50,254 bases of DNA from Endozoicomonas ascidiicola (lineage in GTDB: Bacteria; Pseudomonadota; Gammaproteobacteria; Pseudomonadales; Endozoicomonadaceae). A program made the position numbers and the translations under genes. The notes beneath the pieces were generated by a model that was not told where the DNA came from, did no database searches, and saw only the letters and a program-made list of their open reading frames with translations. Below, piece by piece: positions 22,897 to 32,644 of this stretch; position 1 is the stretch's first letter, and every line of letters starts with the position of its first letter. The stretch spans positions 579,971 to 630,224 of the forward strand of contig NZ_LUTV01000001.1 of assembly GCF_001646945.1 (NCBI RefSeq), given 5' to 3'.

Positions 22897-24084
22897 TCAT
22901 TTATCTATAGGAAGGGATCTGATAAATAAATCAGTACATGCAACTCTGGAATAAAAATCAATAGCCACTGCTCGCGCTTTTTTTCGAAGCACGTCCAGCC
23001 TCCCAGGATCATCCACCAAACCGCAAATGGTTCTGGCCAGCTCATCCGGCTGACCAGGTGTTACCGTAATGCCGCAATCGCCATTTTCCAATGTTACAGA
23101 AACATCATTCCGTCCATGACATATACCAATCACTGCAGACCCGGCCGCCAGGTAATAATACATTTTACTGGGCACCATTAAACCTTCTGCACCTTTATCC
23201 AAAGCCACCAAAGCGATATCACCCAGCGCCATGGTGTAGGGCAATTTCTCTTCAGGCTGAAAGGGCAGCACATCCAGATTGGTAAGCTGATATCTATCAC
23301 GAAAATCGCAGGCATCTTGCCACTTTGCCCCCTCACCAATAAACAGGAATTTTATATCCTGACGAGTGGCAAGCAATTTTGCCGCTTCAAGCATGCTATC
23401 AATATCGTGACTGATGCCCATATTGCCGGAATACAAAACAGTGGTATAACCATTCTGACCAAGTTCTTTCGCCAAAGAGTTATCCAATTTAGGGATAGGC
23501 TTGATTCGTTGGGTATCCGCCCAGGGAGGGATAACTCCAACCCTGCCAAGCGGGGTAAGAAGAGGATCAAACTGTGCAGCCAGCTTTTCAGCCATTACAG
23601 GGCCTATGGTGTAAACTGCAGCGGCACGATTCCACACTGCCCGGTTAATTTTTCTCCATAGCCTGGTAACTGGCGAGTTTTCACTGAGAACCCCAAAACT
23701 GACCATAGTATCGGGATGCATATCGTAAACCAGGACAACATAAGGTGTTTTCTTTATACCGTTCACCAGCCAGGCTATAGGCCCCAGCAAAGGCGGATTA
23801 GAAACAATTAATAGTGCCGTGTTTTTATCAGCCCTTAACATCGCCCATAAGCTGATGACGGCATAATATAACCAACTGATAATACGGGTCGCTTTGCTTT
23901 TTCTGTTATAAGCGGGTGCCGATTGTATCTGGAGTTTGTCAGTCTTACTGCCAATACGCAGAGTATCAGGATGCCCCGTTTTTAAAATGCAACCTTCTGG
24001 CATGGCATCAGCCAGGTCTTCAGCCAGCTCCCTGAACAGAGGGCCCGCCATTTGGTTTAGTAATAAAAATTTTGTTATCTTCAT
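22897..24084 (-). CDS. Glycosyltransferase family 4 (WbuB-like)
   Basis: A GT-B enzyme with an acceptor domain (PLFRELAEDLADAMPEGCIL; PYVVLVYDMHPDTMVSFGVL) and a donor domain (TTVLYSGNMGISHDIDSMLE; FLFIGEGAKWQDACDF; LMVPSKMYYYLAAGSAVIGI). This arrangement matches WbuB-like transferases of O-antigen loci. It would add a sugar to the growing lipid-linked unit in the cytoplasm. Sugar identity is not visible. Confidence 0.88.
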   Translation of the reverse strand: MKITKFLLLNQMAGPLFRELAEDLADAMPEGCILKTGHPDTLRIGSKTDKLQIQSAPAYNRKSKATRIISWLYYAVISLWAMLRADKNTALLIVSNPPLLGPIAWLVNGIKKTPYVVLVYDMHPDTMVSFGVLSENSPVTRLWRKINRAVWNRAAAVYTIGPVMAEKLAAQFDPLLTPLGRVGVIPPWADTQRIKPIPKLDNSLAKELGQNGYTTVLYSGNMGISHDIDSMLEAAKLLATRQDIKFLFIGEGAKWQDACDFRDRYQLTNLDVLPFQPEEKLPYTMALGDIALVALDKGAEGLMVPSKMYYYLAAGSAVIGICHGRNDVSVTLENGDCGITVTPGQPDELARTICGLVDDPGRLDVLRKKARAVAIDFYSRVACTDLFIRSLPIDK

Positions 24085-24090
24085 AAGGAA

Positions 24091-25272
24091 TTAAACGAAC
24101 TGCCTGATCAAAAGAATTTCTGCAAACCATGGTTTTAGTATTACTTCTTTGTCAGTAATAGACTCAGCAGCAACCTCTTTTAGTTTGACCAAACACTCTT
24201 CCAGTAAAAACAGTGGCAAAAACAACGGATAAGAAATTTCGGTCTCTAGACCCGTCCATTCAATCGTCTTTTTCAGCAACTCAGGGTTTTGTAATAAATG
24301 GTCATAACGTTGGGCAAACCCGGTACTGAACCTGCTCATAAGTCCATAGCATAATGCATCATAACTACGGCTTCGTGTTGCTGCATATTCCCAGTCTATA
24401 ATCCAGCATTTGCCATGATCAACTAACAGGTTAGCCGGTTGAAAATCACCATGACTCAAAACCAGTTCAATCTTATGATCGGTATGCTCATTAAGGATTC
24501 CTCTCAGTTTTCTCAGGAAGTCGACAAACTGAATCCTTAAGTCGCTGGGCAATAAAGCTTCTATAGAACTGAAAATCTTTTGAAATTCCTGATCAACAGA
24601 AGCGACATAGTCGGAAAGCAGGCAATTACTTGAGGTCTCATTATAGAGGCGAACTATGGCGTTCCGGGCAAAGGCTAATGCCTCGTCAACCTTAGCTGGT
24701 GTACCAAGCCTGTTTAGTGGTAACCCCCTGATGCGTTGTTCTATATACCAGGTGTTAGATTCAGATATTTCAAAAACCTCTGGCGAAGGAAGCCAAGGGT
24801 GCTTTTGCCTGATTTCAGCATCGATCCTGATGAAAGAGTGATTAAAACCGGGTTTATAAAAAACAAAGCAACGTTCATTAACTACATCAACAGCCCTGTG
24901 ACTGTGATTACCGGGAATAAATACCCAGTTATGTAATTCGGGAGGGCAATTTTCTATGATAAGGCGGGCTGAGGTAGCGATGGATTCAAACGGTCGCCTG
25001 ACCGCTCCATATATATAGACTTGTTGTAAAGTGCGGCGATACCAGCGAGGATTATAGGCAAACTCTCGGGTAAGGCTAAACAGGCGCTTCCGTGATAAAT
25101 GTTCTGGATAAATGACATTCAGGTAATCATTGGCCAGAAATGCAGAACCGGAAATATCACTATCCCAGCGCATCTCACCAGTCCAGTTAAAATATTCAGA
25201 TAAGAATAGGGATAGGGACTGGATAAATCCCTGTTCAAAATCTTCACGCTGGCGAAGCAGCTGTATCCGCAT
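24091..25272 (-). CDS. Phosphotransferase of the aminoglycoside-kinase fold
   Basis: The C-terminal half has the choline/aminoglycoside kinase signature LVLSHGDFQPANLLVDHGKC followed by WIIDWEYAATRSRSYDALCY: catalytic Asp, Asn and the DFG-like Asp. It probably phosphorylates a small hydroxyl compound or sugar in the pathway. It abuts a thymidylate-kinase-like gene (2 bp apart), and the two may modify the O-antigen with a phospho-group. Specific substrate is unknown. Confidence 0.8.
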   Translation of the reverse strand: MRIQLLRQREDFEQGFIQSLSLFLSEYFNWTGEMRWDSDISGSAFLANDYLNVIYPEHLSRKRLFSLTREFAYNPRWYRRTLQQVYIYGAVRRPFESIATSARLIIENCPPELHNWVFIPGNHSHRAVDVVNERCFVFYKPGFNHSFIRIDAEIRQKHPWLPSPEVFEISESNTWYIEQRIRGLPLNRLGTPAKVDEALAFARNAIVRLYNETSSNCLLSDYVASVDQEFQKIFSSIEALLPSDLRIQFVDFLRKLRGILNEHTDHKIELVLSHGDFQPANLLVDHGKCWIIDWEYAATRSRSYDALCYGLMSRFSTGFAQRYDHLLQNPELLKKTIEWTGLETEISYPLFLPLFLLEECLVKLKEVAAESITDKEVILKPWFAEILLIRQFV

Positions 25273-25274
25273 GG

Positions 25275-25928
25275 TTAAACTGCCTCAATATGATTTCTAA
25301 TAATTGTCTGAATCGTGTCAACCGGCTGCTGGCAGTCAATTTTACAGAACCTGCTGGAAGGAAAGTAACGTTCATTGAGATAATAATCCAAACGCCATTT
25401 CAGAGTTTCCGGGGAGTCGGGGAATGGTTCCTTTTTTAATTTGGAACGTTCAATACTGACTTCAACCGGCACATAAAGCAGAAAAGAATGATTGGGTTTT
25501 GGTGCAAATAAAAGTAACGCTCGCCAGAGAATACCAGTTTCGTTAAATTTACCGCTAAAATTACGTTTGAAATCCAGACAGGTATCCTCTAGATACCGGT
25601 CACAAATAACAACATATCCTAAAATAGAACAGTATCTGGCATATATTCCGTAAAAAAATAACAAATCTAAAATGGCTATAAACAACCACAGGCTTGAAAC
25701 TGAACTTTTATTAAGAATCTGATCTCTTTCTTTACTTTCTCCAGCCCCTGGCAATTTTTTGCGTAGCAACCATCTGGCAATATTTTTAACTGATGAAAAC
25801 AGTGGAGTATACCCCCCTCTGGCCCATAAATATTTTGTTTTACAATTTTTACTGGATAGATACGACTGGAGGAGTTCAATCTGTGTAGATTTACCTGCTC
25901 CATCAGTACCAGAGAAAACAACAATCAT
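25275..25928 (-). CDS. Thymidylate-kinase-like P-loop kinase
   Basis: The P-loop VVFSGTDGAGKSTQIELLQ (residues 3-21) and the DRY-like site VVICDRYLEDTCLDFKR are typical of dTMP-kinase-fold enzymes. The sequence diverges elsewhere and has a hydrophobic insert (LWLFIAILDLLFFYGIYA), so it is more likely a specialised kinase of the polysaccharide locus than the housekeeping Tmk. Start overlaps the next stop at 25928 by one base. Confidence 0.82.
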   Translation of the reverse strand: MIVVFSGTDGAGKSTQIELLQSYLSSKNCKTKYLWARGGYTPLFSSVKNIARWLLRKKLPGAGESKERDQILNKSSVSSLWLFIAILDLLFFYGIYARYCSILGYVVICDRYLEDTCLDFKRNFSGKFNETGILWRALLLFAPKPNHSFLLYVPVEVSIERSKLKKEPFPDSPETLKWRLDYYLNERYFPSSRFCKIDCQQPVDTIQTIIRNHIEAV

Positions 25929-26992
25929 TACAAAAGTTCTTTATATAAATTAACGGTCTCTCGACCAGTCTTTTCCCATGAAAATTGAGAAGCTCTCAAT
26001 AACCCCTGATTTATAACACTGTCTCTAAACGATGAATCCTGTAGCTTAACCAGATACTCTTCAGCCTCTTCAGGTGTATGAGGATCAAACATTAAACCCG
26101 CATTACCAACCACTTCGGGAATAGAAGAAACATTGGAGCAAATTACCGGACAACCGGCAGCCATAGCTTCAAGCGGTGGTATACCAAACCCTTCATAAAA
26201 TGATGGGTAAATCAGCGCATAAGCATTGTTGTAGAAGTGATTTAGTTCATGATTATTAATATTACTATAATGTTTCACTCTATTTGAAAGCTTTAACTCT
26301 TTAATCAATAACCGTTCAGATTCTGAAAATACCCCACCACCAACCACTTTCAAGTGTAGTGAAAGTTTCACAGATTCATCACAAGTTAACAGCTGAAGTG
26401 CAGCTTTAAAATTTTTGTGGATATTTCTACCCCCGACATACAGTAAATAAGGAGGCTCAGATATCCTGGGGTTTTCATCTGTATTTAATAAAGGTTTAAA
26501 CTCTTTATCAACTCCATTATGGATAACCCTTACAATAGAATTATCTATCCATGGGTGATAGGTAAGCAGGTCAGCCTTGGTGTTTTCAGAAACACAGATG
26601 ATTACATCGGCTCTTTTTAGTGCATGTTTTTTTTGAAACAGGTGAATGTATTTCCTTATACCTTTATCATATTTTTCATAGACAAAATCATGCACAGTAA
26701 CGATGTTTTTAATTTTTTTTGACGCATGCACCCTAAAATAGCTGGAATGAAACAAAGTGATATTTTCTTTGCATTTAACATCTTGATAGCGCCGTAATGT
26801 TAAATTTCCAATATCCTCTACAATCTTTGCCTGTGAAATTTCCTGATAAAAGATATTATCCTTGCAAGTTGGGTTTTCTAGGACAGTGCATTCTGCGTGC
26901 CTTTCATTTAATTCATTTAAAACAGCAGACCAAACAGCACTTATGCCACCTGCTTTTTGTATTTCAAAAACAATATTATCTAAGAGTATCAT
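25928..26992 (-). CDS. Glycosyltransferase family 4 (mannosyltransferase-like)
   Basis: The protein has an N-terminal [16 protein letters not shown], the central [20 protein letters not shown] and the E-x7-E region [20 protein letters not shown] of GT4 enzymes; the IHKN segment is common in mannosyltransferases. With manC in the locus, GDP-mannose as donor is plausible but not proven. Confidence 0.88.
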   Translation of the reverse strand: MILLDNIVFEIQKAGGISAVWSAVLNELNERHAECTVLENPTCKDNIFYQEISQAKIVEDIGNLTLRRYQDVKCKENITLFHSSYFRVHASKKIKNIVTVHDFVYEKYDKGIRKYIHLFQKKHALKRADVIICVSENTKADLLTYHPWIDNSIVRVIHNGVDKEFKPLLNTDENPRISEPPYLLYVGGRNIHKNFKAALQLLTCDESVKLSLHLKVVGGGVFSESERLLIKELKLSNRVKHYSNINNHELNHFYNNAYALIYPSFYEGFGIPPLEAMAAGCPVICSNVSSIPEVVGNAGLMFDPHTPEEAEEYLVKLQDSSFRDSVINQGLLRASQFSWEKTGRETVNLYKELL

Positions 26993-28321
26993 CTATTTTC
27001 TATACAGCTCTCTATTTTCATACATTTGATATTGACACCAGATAATAGGTAAAAACCATAGTATGTCTGATACAAAAATAAATAATGAAATTATAATTCC
27101 GCAGAATAGTATTTTATCGCCTGCATTTTTTTTACGACAAAAAAAACCAACATTCAATAGGTATTTCGTTATTAAAACCGCAAATATTAGTAAGAATATT
27201 GAGAACTGTGTAACTAAACCAATAAGACCAAGTTCAACGGGCCCTATTGATTCAATTGTTCTTAAACTGCTACCACCATAAGTTATCCCTAAAGGATACA
27301 CATTTAGATAGTTAGCTATTGTTGATAATTTTCTTCCACCACTAGCTTCATCTGAAAAAACATACTCAATTATTTTATTAACAATAGACATATATTGTTC
27401 AAATAATAAATATACAGTCAATGGGAATACTATAAGCACTGTTGCTAAAAACCAAAATAAATATTTTTTTACAATTTCCCTCCAAAACACCAGACTGAAA
27501 GCGAGAATATATGATAATAGAAAAGCAATACCAGAAGCAGAGAAATTTATAACGCATACTAGAAAATAAACACCAAATCTTATCTTTTCAAAAAGAATTG
27601 GAGTGAAACAAAATATTCTATACATTACCAGTGGTATTGCAGGCACTAGAAATTTAGCATAATGTCCACGCTCCGTAGCCACAGAACCAAATGATACACC
27701 ACTAGAAAAACCTGCGTTCGAAAATGTTCCGAATGGTTCAATTGAAAATAAATTATACTCAATTAATTGCATAATGTATAAAGCAGCACTAAAAGAAAGA
27801 TAAACAATGACCCATTGTAAAAACAAACCTAGTCTCTTCTTATTTCTAACGACAATCGCCAACATGCCAACATTACAAGCAAGGACGAATATCTTAAGAA
27901 TTAACACTCCTCTGAAAACCGCTTTCTCAACGTTATCTATTAACTCTGGATAAAAAAACCAAACCAACAATACATGTGCGGTTATTATAAACAAAATCGA
28001 AAATAACAACTTCGAAGTCTTACTAAGAATTGTCCTTCTACTCATTAGAGTAATAATGAAAATAATACTATTTATTATGCCAACAAATTCTGCAAAGCTA
28101 ACACCAAAAGACTCAAAGGTTGGATTCGAATATATTGACCCACCAAAATAAATAATTAACAGCGCAAATTTCAAACGAAGCGTATAAAGCAGATATATTG
28201 AAATAAAGAAGAAACCAATTACACCTAATGTTAAATGTAAACTTTCTAATGCTAAAAAATAACCACCAGACACAAAACTTATAAAGTTATCAAATGGGTA
28301 TCTTATATCGACAAATTCCAT
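26993..28321 (-). CDS. wzy: Predicted O-antigen polymerase (Wzy candidate)
   Basis: The 442-residue product is almost entirely hydrophobic, with about eleven predicted membrane helices and a periplasmic loop near the C-terminal third (residues about 330-370). This is the usual appearance of Wzy, whose sequence is poorly conserved. It lies in the O-antigen locus beside wzx and glycosyltransferases and no other polymerase is present there; the WaaL-type protein at 7009 is the ligase. Wzy joins repeat units at the periplasmic face. The call rests on context and topology. Confidence 0.7.
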   Translation of the reverse strand: MEFVDIRYPFDNFISFVSGGYFLALESLHLTLGVIGFFFISIYLLYTLRLKFALLIIYFGGSIYSNPTFESFGVSFAEFVGIINSIIFIITLMSRRTILSKTSKLLFSILFIITAHVLLVWFFYPELIDNVEKAVFRGVLILKIFVLACNVGMLAIVVRNKKRLGLFLQWVIVYLSFSAALYIMQLIEYNLFSIEPFGTFSNAGFSSGVSFGSVATERGHYAKFLVPAIPLVMYRIFCFTPILFEKIRFGVYFLVCVINFSASGIAFLLSYILAFSLVFWREIVKKYLFWFLATVLIVFPLTVYLLFEQYMSIVNKIIEYVFSDEASGGRKLSTIANYLNVYPLGITYGGSSLRTIESIGPVELGLIGLVTQFSIFLLIFAVLITKYLLNVGFFCRKKNAGDKILFCGIIISLFIFVSDILWFLPIIWCQYQMYENRELYRK

Positions 28322-28322
28322 C

Positions 28323-29285
28323 TTATCCCTTTACTTTAAGCAGCAATTTCGTTAAACCTATTTTTGCGCATACTCTAGCGACTGTTAAAATAATTGAATT
28401 AAATCCAAAATCTAATAATTTTTTAGTGGTTTTATTGATATCTTGATCGCCTATTGAATCGTAAAGTTTTGATAATCTATACCATGGTGTTGTTTTAACT
28501 AAAACATCTCTAAAACTTCTCCTGACAGCCATGTTTTCAAATAAATTTTCAGACAAAGAGTAATAACCATCAATATCAATAAAGAATCTTTTATAGAAAC
28601 CCTCCTGACTAAAAAAGTCATTGCCTTTTCGACACAGCACTAAACTATCGCTTATATACTTCAAGCTTCCGTTTTCTTTTAATAATGATAGAATCATAAA
28701 AACATGTGAATAAGCAGACTCAATAAACCTTTCATCAAATAAAACTAGATCCCACTTTTGTTTTCTTATCACTATGGATGATAAAAAACTAAATACAGCA
28801 CCCAAACTATTACACTTGTTAAAATAAGTTATCCAATCTTGATTATTGTTAAAGCCATACTCACTATCCGTATCAACCGTTAACCAATTATGTTTTCTCT
28901 GAAAATTCAAATGAAAATCACATTCATCTCGGTCAACCAAATAAACATCACATTCTTTTTTTTCTATTTCGCATAGCAATCTAGCAATGCTGCCTTCTTT
29001 GAACGCATCATCACTACCAAACAACCAACAGTAATCGCCTTTTGCATGCTCTACAGACTTCAAATAATTTAAATCCGGACCTATGTTTTTTTCATTTCTA
29101 TAATAGGAAATGTTGTTATAAGTTTTACAGTATTCGTTTACCAAAATCTCTGTTTCATCTGTTGAAGCATTATCAGAAATAACAATTTCTACAGAATCAA
29201 CAAGCTGTGGGACTAAACTATCTAACAATTCTACAAGAAAATCTTTTCTATTATAGGTTGGCACACATATAGACAATTTAAACAA
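28323..29285 (-). CDS. Glycosyltransferase family 2 (abequosyltransferase-like)
   Basis: A GT-A enzyme: LSICVPTYNRKDFLVELLDS, VEIVISDNASTDETEILVNE, NIGPDLNYLKSVEHAKGDYC and WLFGSDDAFKEGSI with the DxD-type metal site. The layout resembles the transferases of 3,6-dideoxyhexose O-antigens, so this gene is a good candidate to add tyvelose or paratose. I prefer TTG 29285 (MFKLSICVPTYN), with GGTGG six bases upstream; TTG 29300 and GTG 29294 open the same frame. Confidence 0.85.
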   Translation of the reverse strand: MFKLSICVPTYNRKDFLVELLDSLVPQLVDSVEIVISDNASTDETEILVNEYCKTYNNISYYRNEKNIGPDLNYLKSVEHAKGDYCWLFGSDDAFKEGSIARLLCEIEKKECDVYLVDRDECDFHLNFQRKHNWLTVDTDSEYGFNNNQDWITYFNKCNSLGAVFSFLSSIVIRKQKWDLVLFDERFIESAYSHVFMILSLLKENGSLKYISDSLVLCRKGNDFFSQEGFYKRFFIDIDGYYSLSENLFENMAVRRSFRDVLVKTTPWYRLSKLYDSIGDQDINKTTKKLLDFGFNSIILTVARVCAKIGLTKLLLKVKG

Positions 29286-29296
29286 AACAGCCACCC

Positions 29297-30577
29297 TCAA
29301 ATATTACTTTTAATTTGTTTGTTCACGGCGAAAGGCAATCCCCAAAAAACGGTAACAATAAATGACATTATTAAACCTGCGACTAAACCATTAATGCCGT
29401 AATTATTAGCTCCATAAATTTGGAATAGAATACTAAAAAGCGCTTGTACTGGCACTAATACCAGAAAGGGTTTTATTTTATTAATACTTTTTAAAACAAC
29501 TGAATATGTATCAGTCCATACGCGCACCAATTGATATATACCAAAGAAAATTAATGTTCCTATAGGTAGGATAATATCACTTCCTGGTGCTAACAAATTT
29601 ACTACATACCCACGTACAAGTATTATAAATGCTGTTGCAATACATACAAAGGCAAATCCACAAATAATATAACGCCAAATATAGTTGCGAACTTTATCCC
29701 ATTTATTTAATCGTAGGAGCTCTGTCAAAACTGGCCATAACGCTGAAAGAACGGCGGTGTAACAGAAAATAACCAGTATAAATATTTTACTGACAATATT
29801 ATATATTACTATGTCGGTTCCACTTAATAATTGAGACAGGATAACATAATCTACCTGTAGAGTTATTGTTGAAAATACAGCAAGAAGAAAAAAGTCTTTG
29901 GCACGATCCCATAATTCAAAATAAACGATTGCTAAAGGAAAACGACTAAACCGTTTAAAGCCAAAAAATATAAAAAGTGCAAAAGGTGCAATGCCATTTG
30001 GTAACAACCATATTATTATACAAATTAACAGCTCATTGCTTTCAATTAGCGGAGGAATTAAAGTTAAGGTTATTAGTGAAAGCAGTGACATTATTGCAGG
30101 CAAAGTATTTGCCCAATAACCTTTATGTAAAGCATATAATATCTTGTAGGAAACTGAACCAATGCCACCTAATACACCAAAAATGCTTGAAAGGAAAAAC
30201 AATACCGTTTTCTGACTGGAAGGCAGATCCACCGCTGGCTTTAAATAGAATTCACCTAAAAAACCAGACAGGAGAAAAATCAAGCCGACAAGTATTATAA
30301 GTATTGAAACAAGTGAAATACATGCGGCTACTATTTTGTCATCAAAATTAATGTTATCAACTTTGCATTCTGAAATATAATTCTGAAGACTAGCCCCAAC
30401 ACCAAAATCACATAATAAAAACCAACCCGGCAATGCTAATAACAGAGCCATTACAGCATACTGTTCGGCACCTAATAAATCGATAAGGATTCGTATACTT
30501 ATAAACTGCGCTGCAACTGTTATCAGTTTACTGATACAATTTCCTGATGCAACAACAATATGCCATGATATTTTCAT
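29297..30577 (-). CDS. wzx: O-antigen flippase (Wzx-type)
   Basis: A 426-residue membrane protein with about twelve helices in the pattern of the polysaccharide transporter family; the start KLITVAAQFISIRILIDLLG and GAEQYAVMALLLALPGWFLL is typical of Wzx. It moves lipid-linked repeat units across the inner membrane. Lower GC than the sugar-nucleotide genes upstream, as is common for Wzx. Confidence 0.85.
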   Translation of the reverse strand: MKISWHIVVASGNCISKLITVAAQFISIRILIDLLGAEQYAVMALLLALPGWFLLCDFGVGASLQNYISECKVDNINFDDKIVAACISLVSILIILVGLIFLLSGFLGEFYLKPAVDLPSSQKTVLFFLSSIFGVLGGIGSVSYKILYALHKGYWANTLPAIMSLLSLITLTLIPPLIESNELLICIIIWLLPNGIAPFALFIFFGFKRFSRFPLAIVYFELWDRAKDFFLLAVFSTITLQVDYVILSQLLSGTDIVIYNIVSKIFILVIFCYTAVLSALWPVLTELLRLNKWDKVRNYIWRYIICGFAFVCIATAFIILVRGYVVNLLAPGSDIILPIGTLIFFGIYQLVRVWTDTYSVVLKSINKIKPFLVLVPVQALFSILFQIYGANNYGINGLVAGLIMSFIVTVFWGLPFAVNKQIKSNI

Positions 30578-30660
30578 TGAAGTTTATTATTTAAAAATCT
30601 CAATAATTCGGACAGCTTACTGAATATGAATATTTCTACATAGCAATATTAACTATGTGG

Positions 30661-31686
30661 TTACAATTCCTGATCAAGCATCCAAGAAAGCATTTTCTTA
30701 ACACCAGAAGCAGAGCTTACTTTAGGTTCCCACTTTATTAAGCTGGCTATTTTCGTTAAGTCTGCAACAAATATTTTTTGATCACTTTCCCTAACTGGTA
30801 TTTTTTTGTAATCAAGCTTCGTATTGCCAAGCCCTTCTAGCATGTCTAGAAGCTCTAATAAAGACAGACTGTTTGATATACCACCTCCTATATTGAAAGC
30901 TTGCCCTGCCAAATCTACATTTCTTTGGGCTGCTGAATAATAGAGACTTACCATGTCCTCTGCATGAAGAACATCGCGAACCTGCTTACCATTTCCAGAA
31001 ATGGTAAAAGGCTCTAATTGCTTTCCTTGTGACGCTTCTATTGTTTTCTGACAAAACCAGCCTACCCAACCTTGGTCATAAGTGGCAAACTGCCTTCCGC
31101 CATACATAGATGAATGTCTAAATACGACAGTCTTTAATCCAAAAATTCGAGCATAGTCCAACATGTACTGGTCAGCCGCACCCTTAGAGCAGCCGTAGGG
31201 AGAATGGAAGTCCAACTGTGTTTGTTCATCAAAGCCATTCGGCGCTTCTATACATTTATAACGGGTTTCTGTTTCTTCATAAGTAAATTGCTCAAGATCA
31301 CCATAAACTTTATTGGTAGATGAATAAATCACCCCTGTTTCTGGGGATTCAAGTCTTATAGCTTCAAGGAGATTATGAGTTCCCATGACATTGACTTCAA
31401 AATCCATCCTTGGGTCAGCAATCGATGTTGTCATTGCAACCTGGCCAGCTAAATGGAAGACAATATCAGGCTGAATTCTTTTCACTAGCCGAGTGACATC
31501 GTTATAATTCCGTATATCACCATGTACGAATTCAAACTTACCCTTGCTTTTAAGCCACTCAAGATTAAGGAGTGAACCATTTCGGTAGAGGTTATCAAAA
31601 ACAAATAACTCTATACCTTGGCTTAATGCATGTTCGGCAAGATTACTACCCAGAAAACCACAACCACCCGTAATTAATAACTTCAT
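30661..31686 (-). CDS. rfbE: CDP-paratose 2-epimerase (CDP-tyvelose epimerase)
   Basis: The protein is closely similar to RfbE (Tyv): LLITGGCGFLGSNLAEHALS for NAD binding, IYSSTNKVYGDLEQFTYEET, the catalytic Tyr/Lys in SPYGCSKGAADQYMLDYARI, and SMYGGRQFATYDQGWVGWFC, all conserved in the enzyme that turns CDP-paratose into CDP-tyvelose. It follows the paratose synthase candidate with an ATGATG overlap. Its presence predicts tyvelose in the O-antigen, as in Salmonella group D and some Yersinia. Confidence 0.95.
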   Translation of the reverse strand: MKLLITGGCGFLGSNLAEHALSQGIELFVFDNLYRNGSLLNLEWLKSKGKFEFVHGDIRNYNDVTRLVKRIQPDIVFHLAGQVAMTTSIADPRMDFEVNVMGTHNLLEAIRLESPETGVIYSSTNKVYGDLEQFTYEETETRYKCIEAPNGFDEQTQLDFHSPYGCSKGAADQYMLDYARIFGLKTVVFRHSSMYGGRQFATYDQGWVGWFCQKTIEASQGKQLEPFTISGNGKQVRDVLHAEDMVSLYYSAAQRNVDLAGQAFNIGGGISNSLSLLELLDMLEGLGNTKLDYKKIPVRESDQKIFVADLTKIASLIKWEPKVSSASGVKKMLSWMLDQEL

Positions 31687-32567
31687 CATTCTTTACCGTA
31701 TTGAACCGTTTGTTGTAATGCGGTAGAAAGTTTAAATTTTGGCTGCCATCCACGTTCTATTAGTTTTTTTATTTCAGCTCTGGACTCCATGATCTCATTT
31801 TGTCGGTAAGGATAAGCAGAAAAATCAAGAACACTTCTAGACCCTGTAATGGCATGCACAGTTTCAACAAACTCTCGTATTGAAATTGCTTCACCAGAAC
31901 CCAACTCAAAATCTTCAAAACTTTCTAATTCATTACTTTCAAGCAATAGCTGGTAAGCTGAAACCACGTCACCTATATAGATAAAATCTCTTTTTTGCTC
32001 ACCCGCTGTAAGTTTTATGACGGGAACATTATTCAAACAACTATTAATGATATAGGTAGTAAACTTTGACTCATCATCACCGGGGCCATACATATGTTCC
32101 AGCTTTATATTGCAGAACTTTATCTTGTCCTGTTTGGAAAACTGTTTACCCCATTCAACAAACTGCTTTTTTGACAGCGCATAGCTGTTCAGATATTTAT
32201 ACAGTATTGTGTCGGTGTTAAAGAATGTGTCGGTGTTAAAGAATGTGTCGGTGTTAAAGAATGTGGCTTTTTCTAACAAGTCAAGAGGGTATTTTAAATT
32301 AGCAGCAAAAATTTCTGCTTCTGTTTCGCCATTTCTGCCATAGCAAGTTGCCGTATGCACTACCGCTTTATAAGGGTTATTTTCTTCAAATGCTTTTTCA
32401 AGGCCATCTTCAGTGTAGTGAAATACCAACTTATCTTCGTAGCCTTCCAGACGGTTCAGTTTTGAGGTTTTGCGAATAAGTGCATGAACTTCATGCCCTG
32501 AGTTTACAAAAGCTTTGGCTAAATGGCTGCCAAGAAAACCGCTGGCTCCGGTAAGTAATATCTTCAT
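31686..32567 (-). CDS. rfbS: CDP-paratose synthase-like reductase (RfbS/RfbJ family)
   Basis: An extended SDR: LLTGASGFLGSHLAKAF binds NADPH; NSYALSKKQFVEWGK holds the catalytic Tyr and Lys; CNIKLEHMYGPGDDESKFTT and GSGEAISIREFVETV match RfbS/RfbJ. These enzymes reduce CDP-3,6-dideoxy-4-keto-glucose to CDP-paratose or CDP-abequose; the adjacent rfbE argues for paratose. The active-site Ser/Thr region TFFNTDT is expanded to three tandem hexapeptides by an 18-bp repeat (32209-32262), adding twelve residues before ILYKYLNSYALSK. The frame is kept, but activity may be changed. Confidence 0.85.
   Translation of the reverse strand: MKILLTGASGFLGSHLAKAFVNSGHEVHALIRKTSKLNRLEGYEDKLVFHYTEDGLEKAFEENNPYKAVVHTATCYGRNGETEAEIFAANLKYPLDLLEKATFFNTDTFFNTDTFFNTDTILYKYLNSYALSKKQFVEWGKQFSKQDKIKFCNIKLEHMYGPGDDESKFTTYIINSCLNNVPVIKLTAGEQKRDFIYIGDVVSAYQLLLESNELESFEDFELGSGEAISIREFVETVHAITGSRSVLDFSAYPYRQNEIMESRAEIKKLIERGWQPKFKLSTALQQTVQYGKE
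32209..32262 (-). repeat. 18-bp tandem repeat, 3 copies, in rfbS-like gene
   Basis: Three perfect copies of an 18-bp unit, each encoding FFNTDT on the minus strand. The unit is a multiple of three, so copy changes keep the frame. It sits in the catalytic part of the reductase just before the Tyr-x3-Lys motif. Confidence 0.95.
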
Positions 32568-32576
32568 TTGTTTTTA

Positions 32577-32634
32577 ACCACAGAGGGCACAAAGTTCACA
32601 AAGGCTTATTGGTGACCTTTGTGCGCTTTGTGGT
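32577..32634. repeat. CCACAGAG-type dispersed hairpin
   Basis: A 19-bp imperfect stem (ACCACAGAGGGCACAAAG against CCTTTGTGCGCTTTGTGGT) between the 3-dehydrase and reductase genes. It resembles the CCACAGAGG repeat dispersed in many bacterial genomes. It could weaken or stabilise the polycistronic mRNA here. Confidence 0.6.
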
Positions 32635-32644
32635 ACAAATCGTT

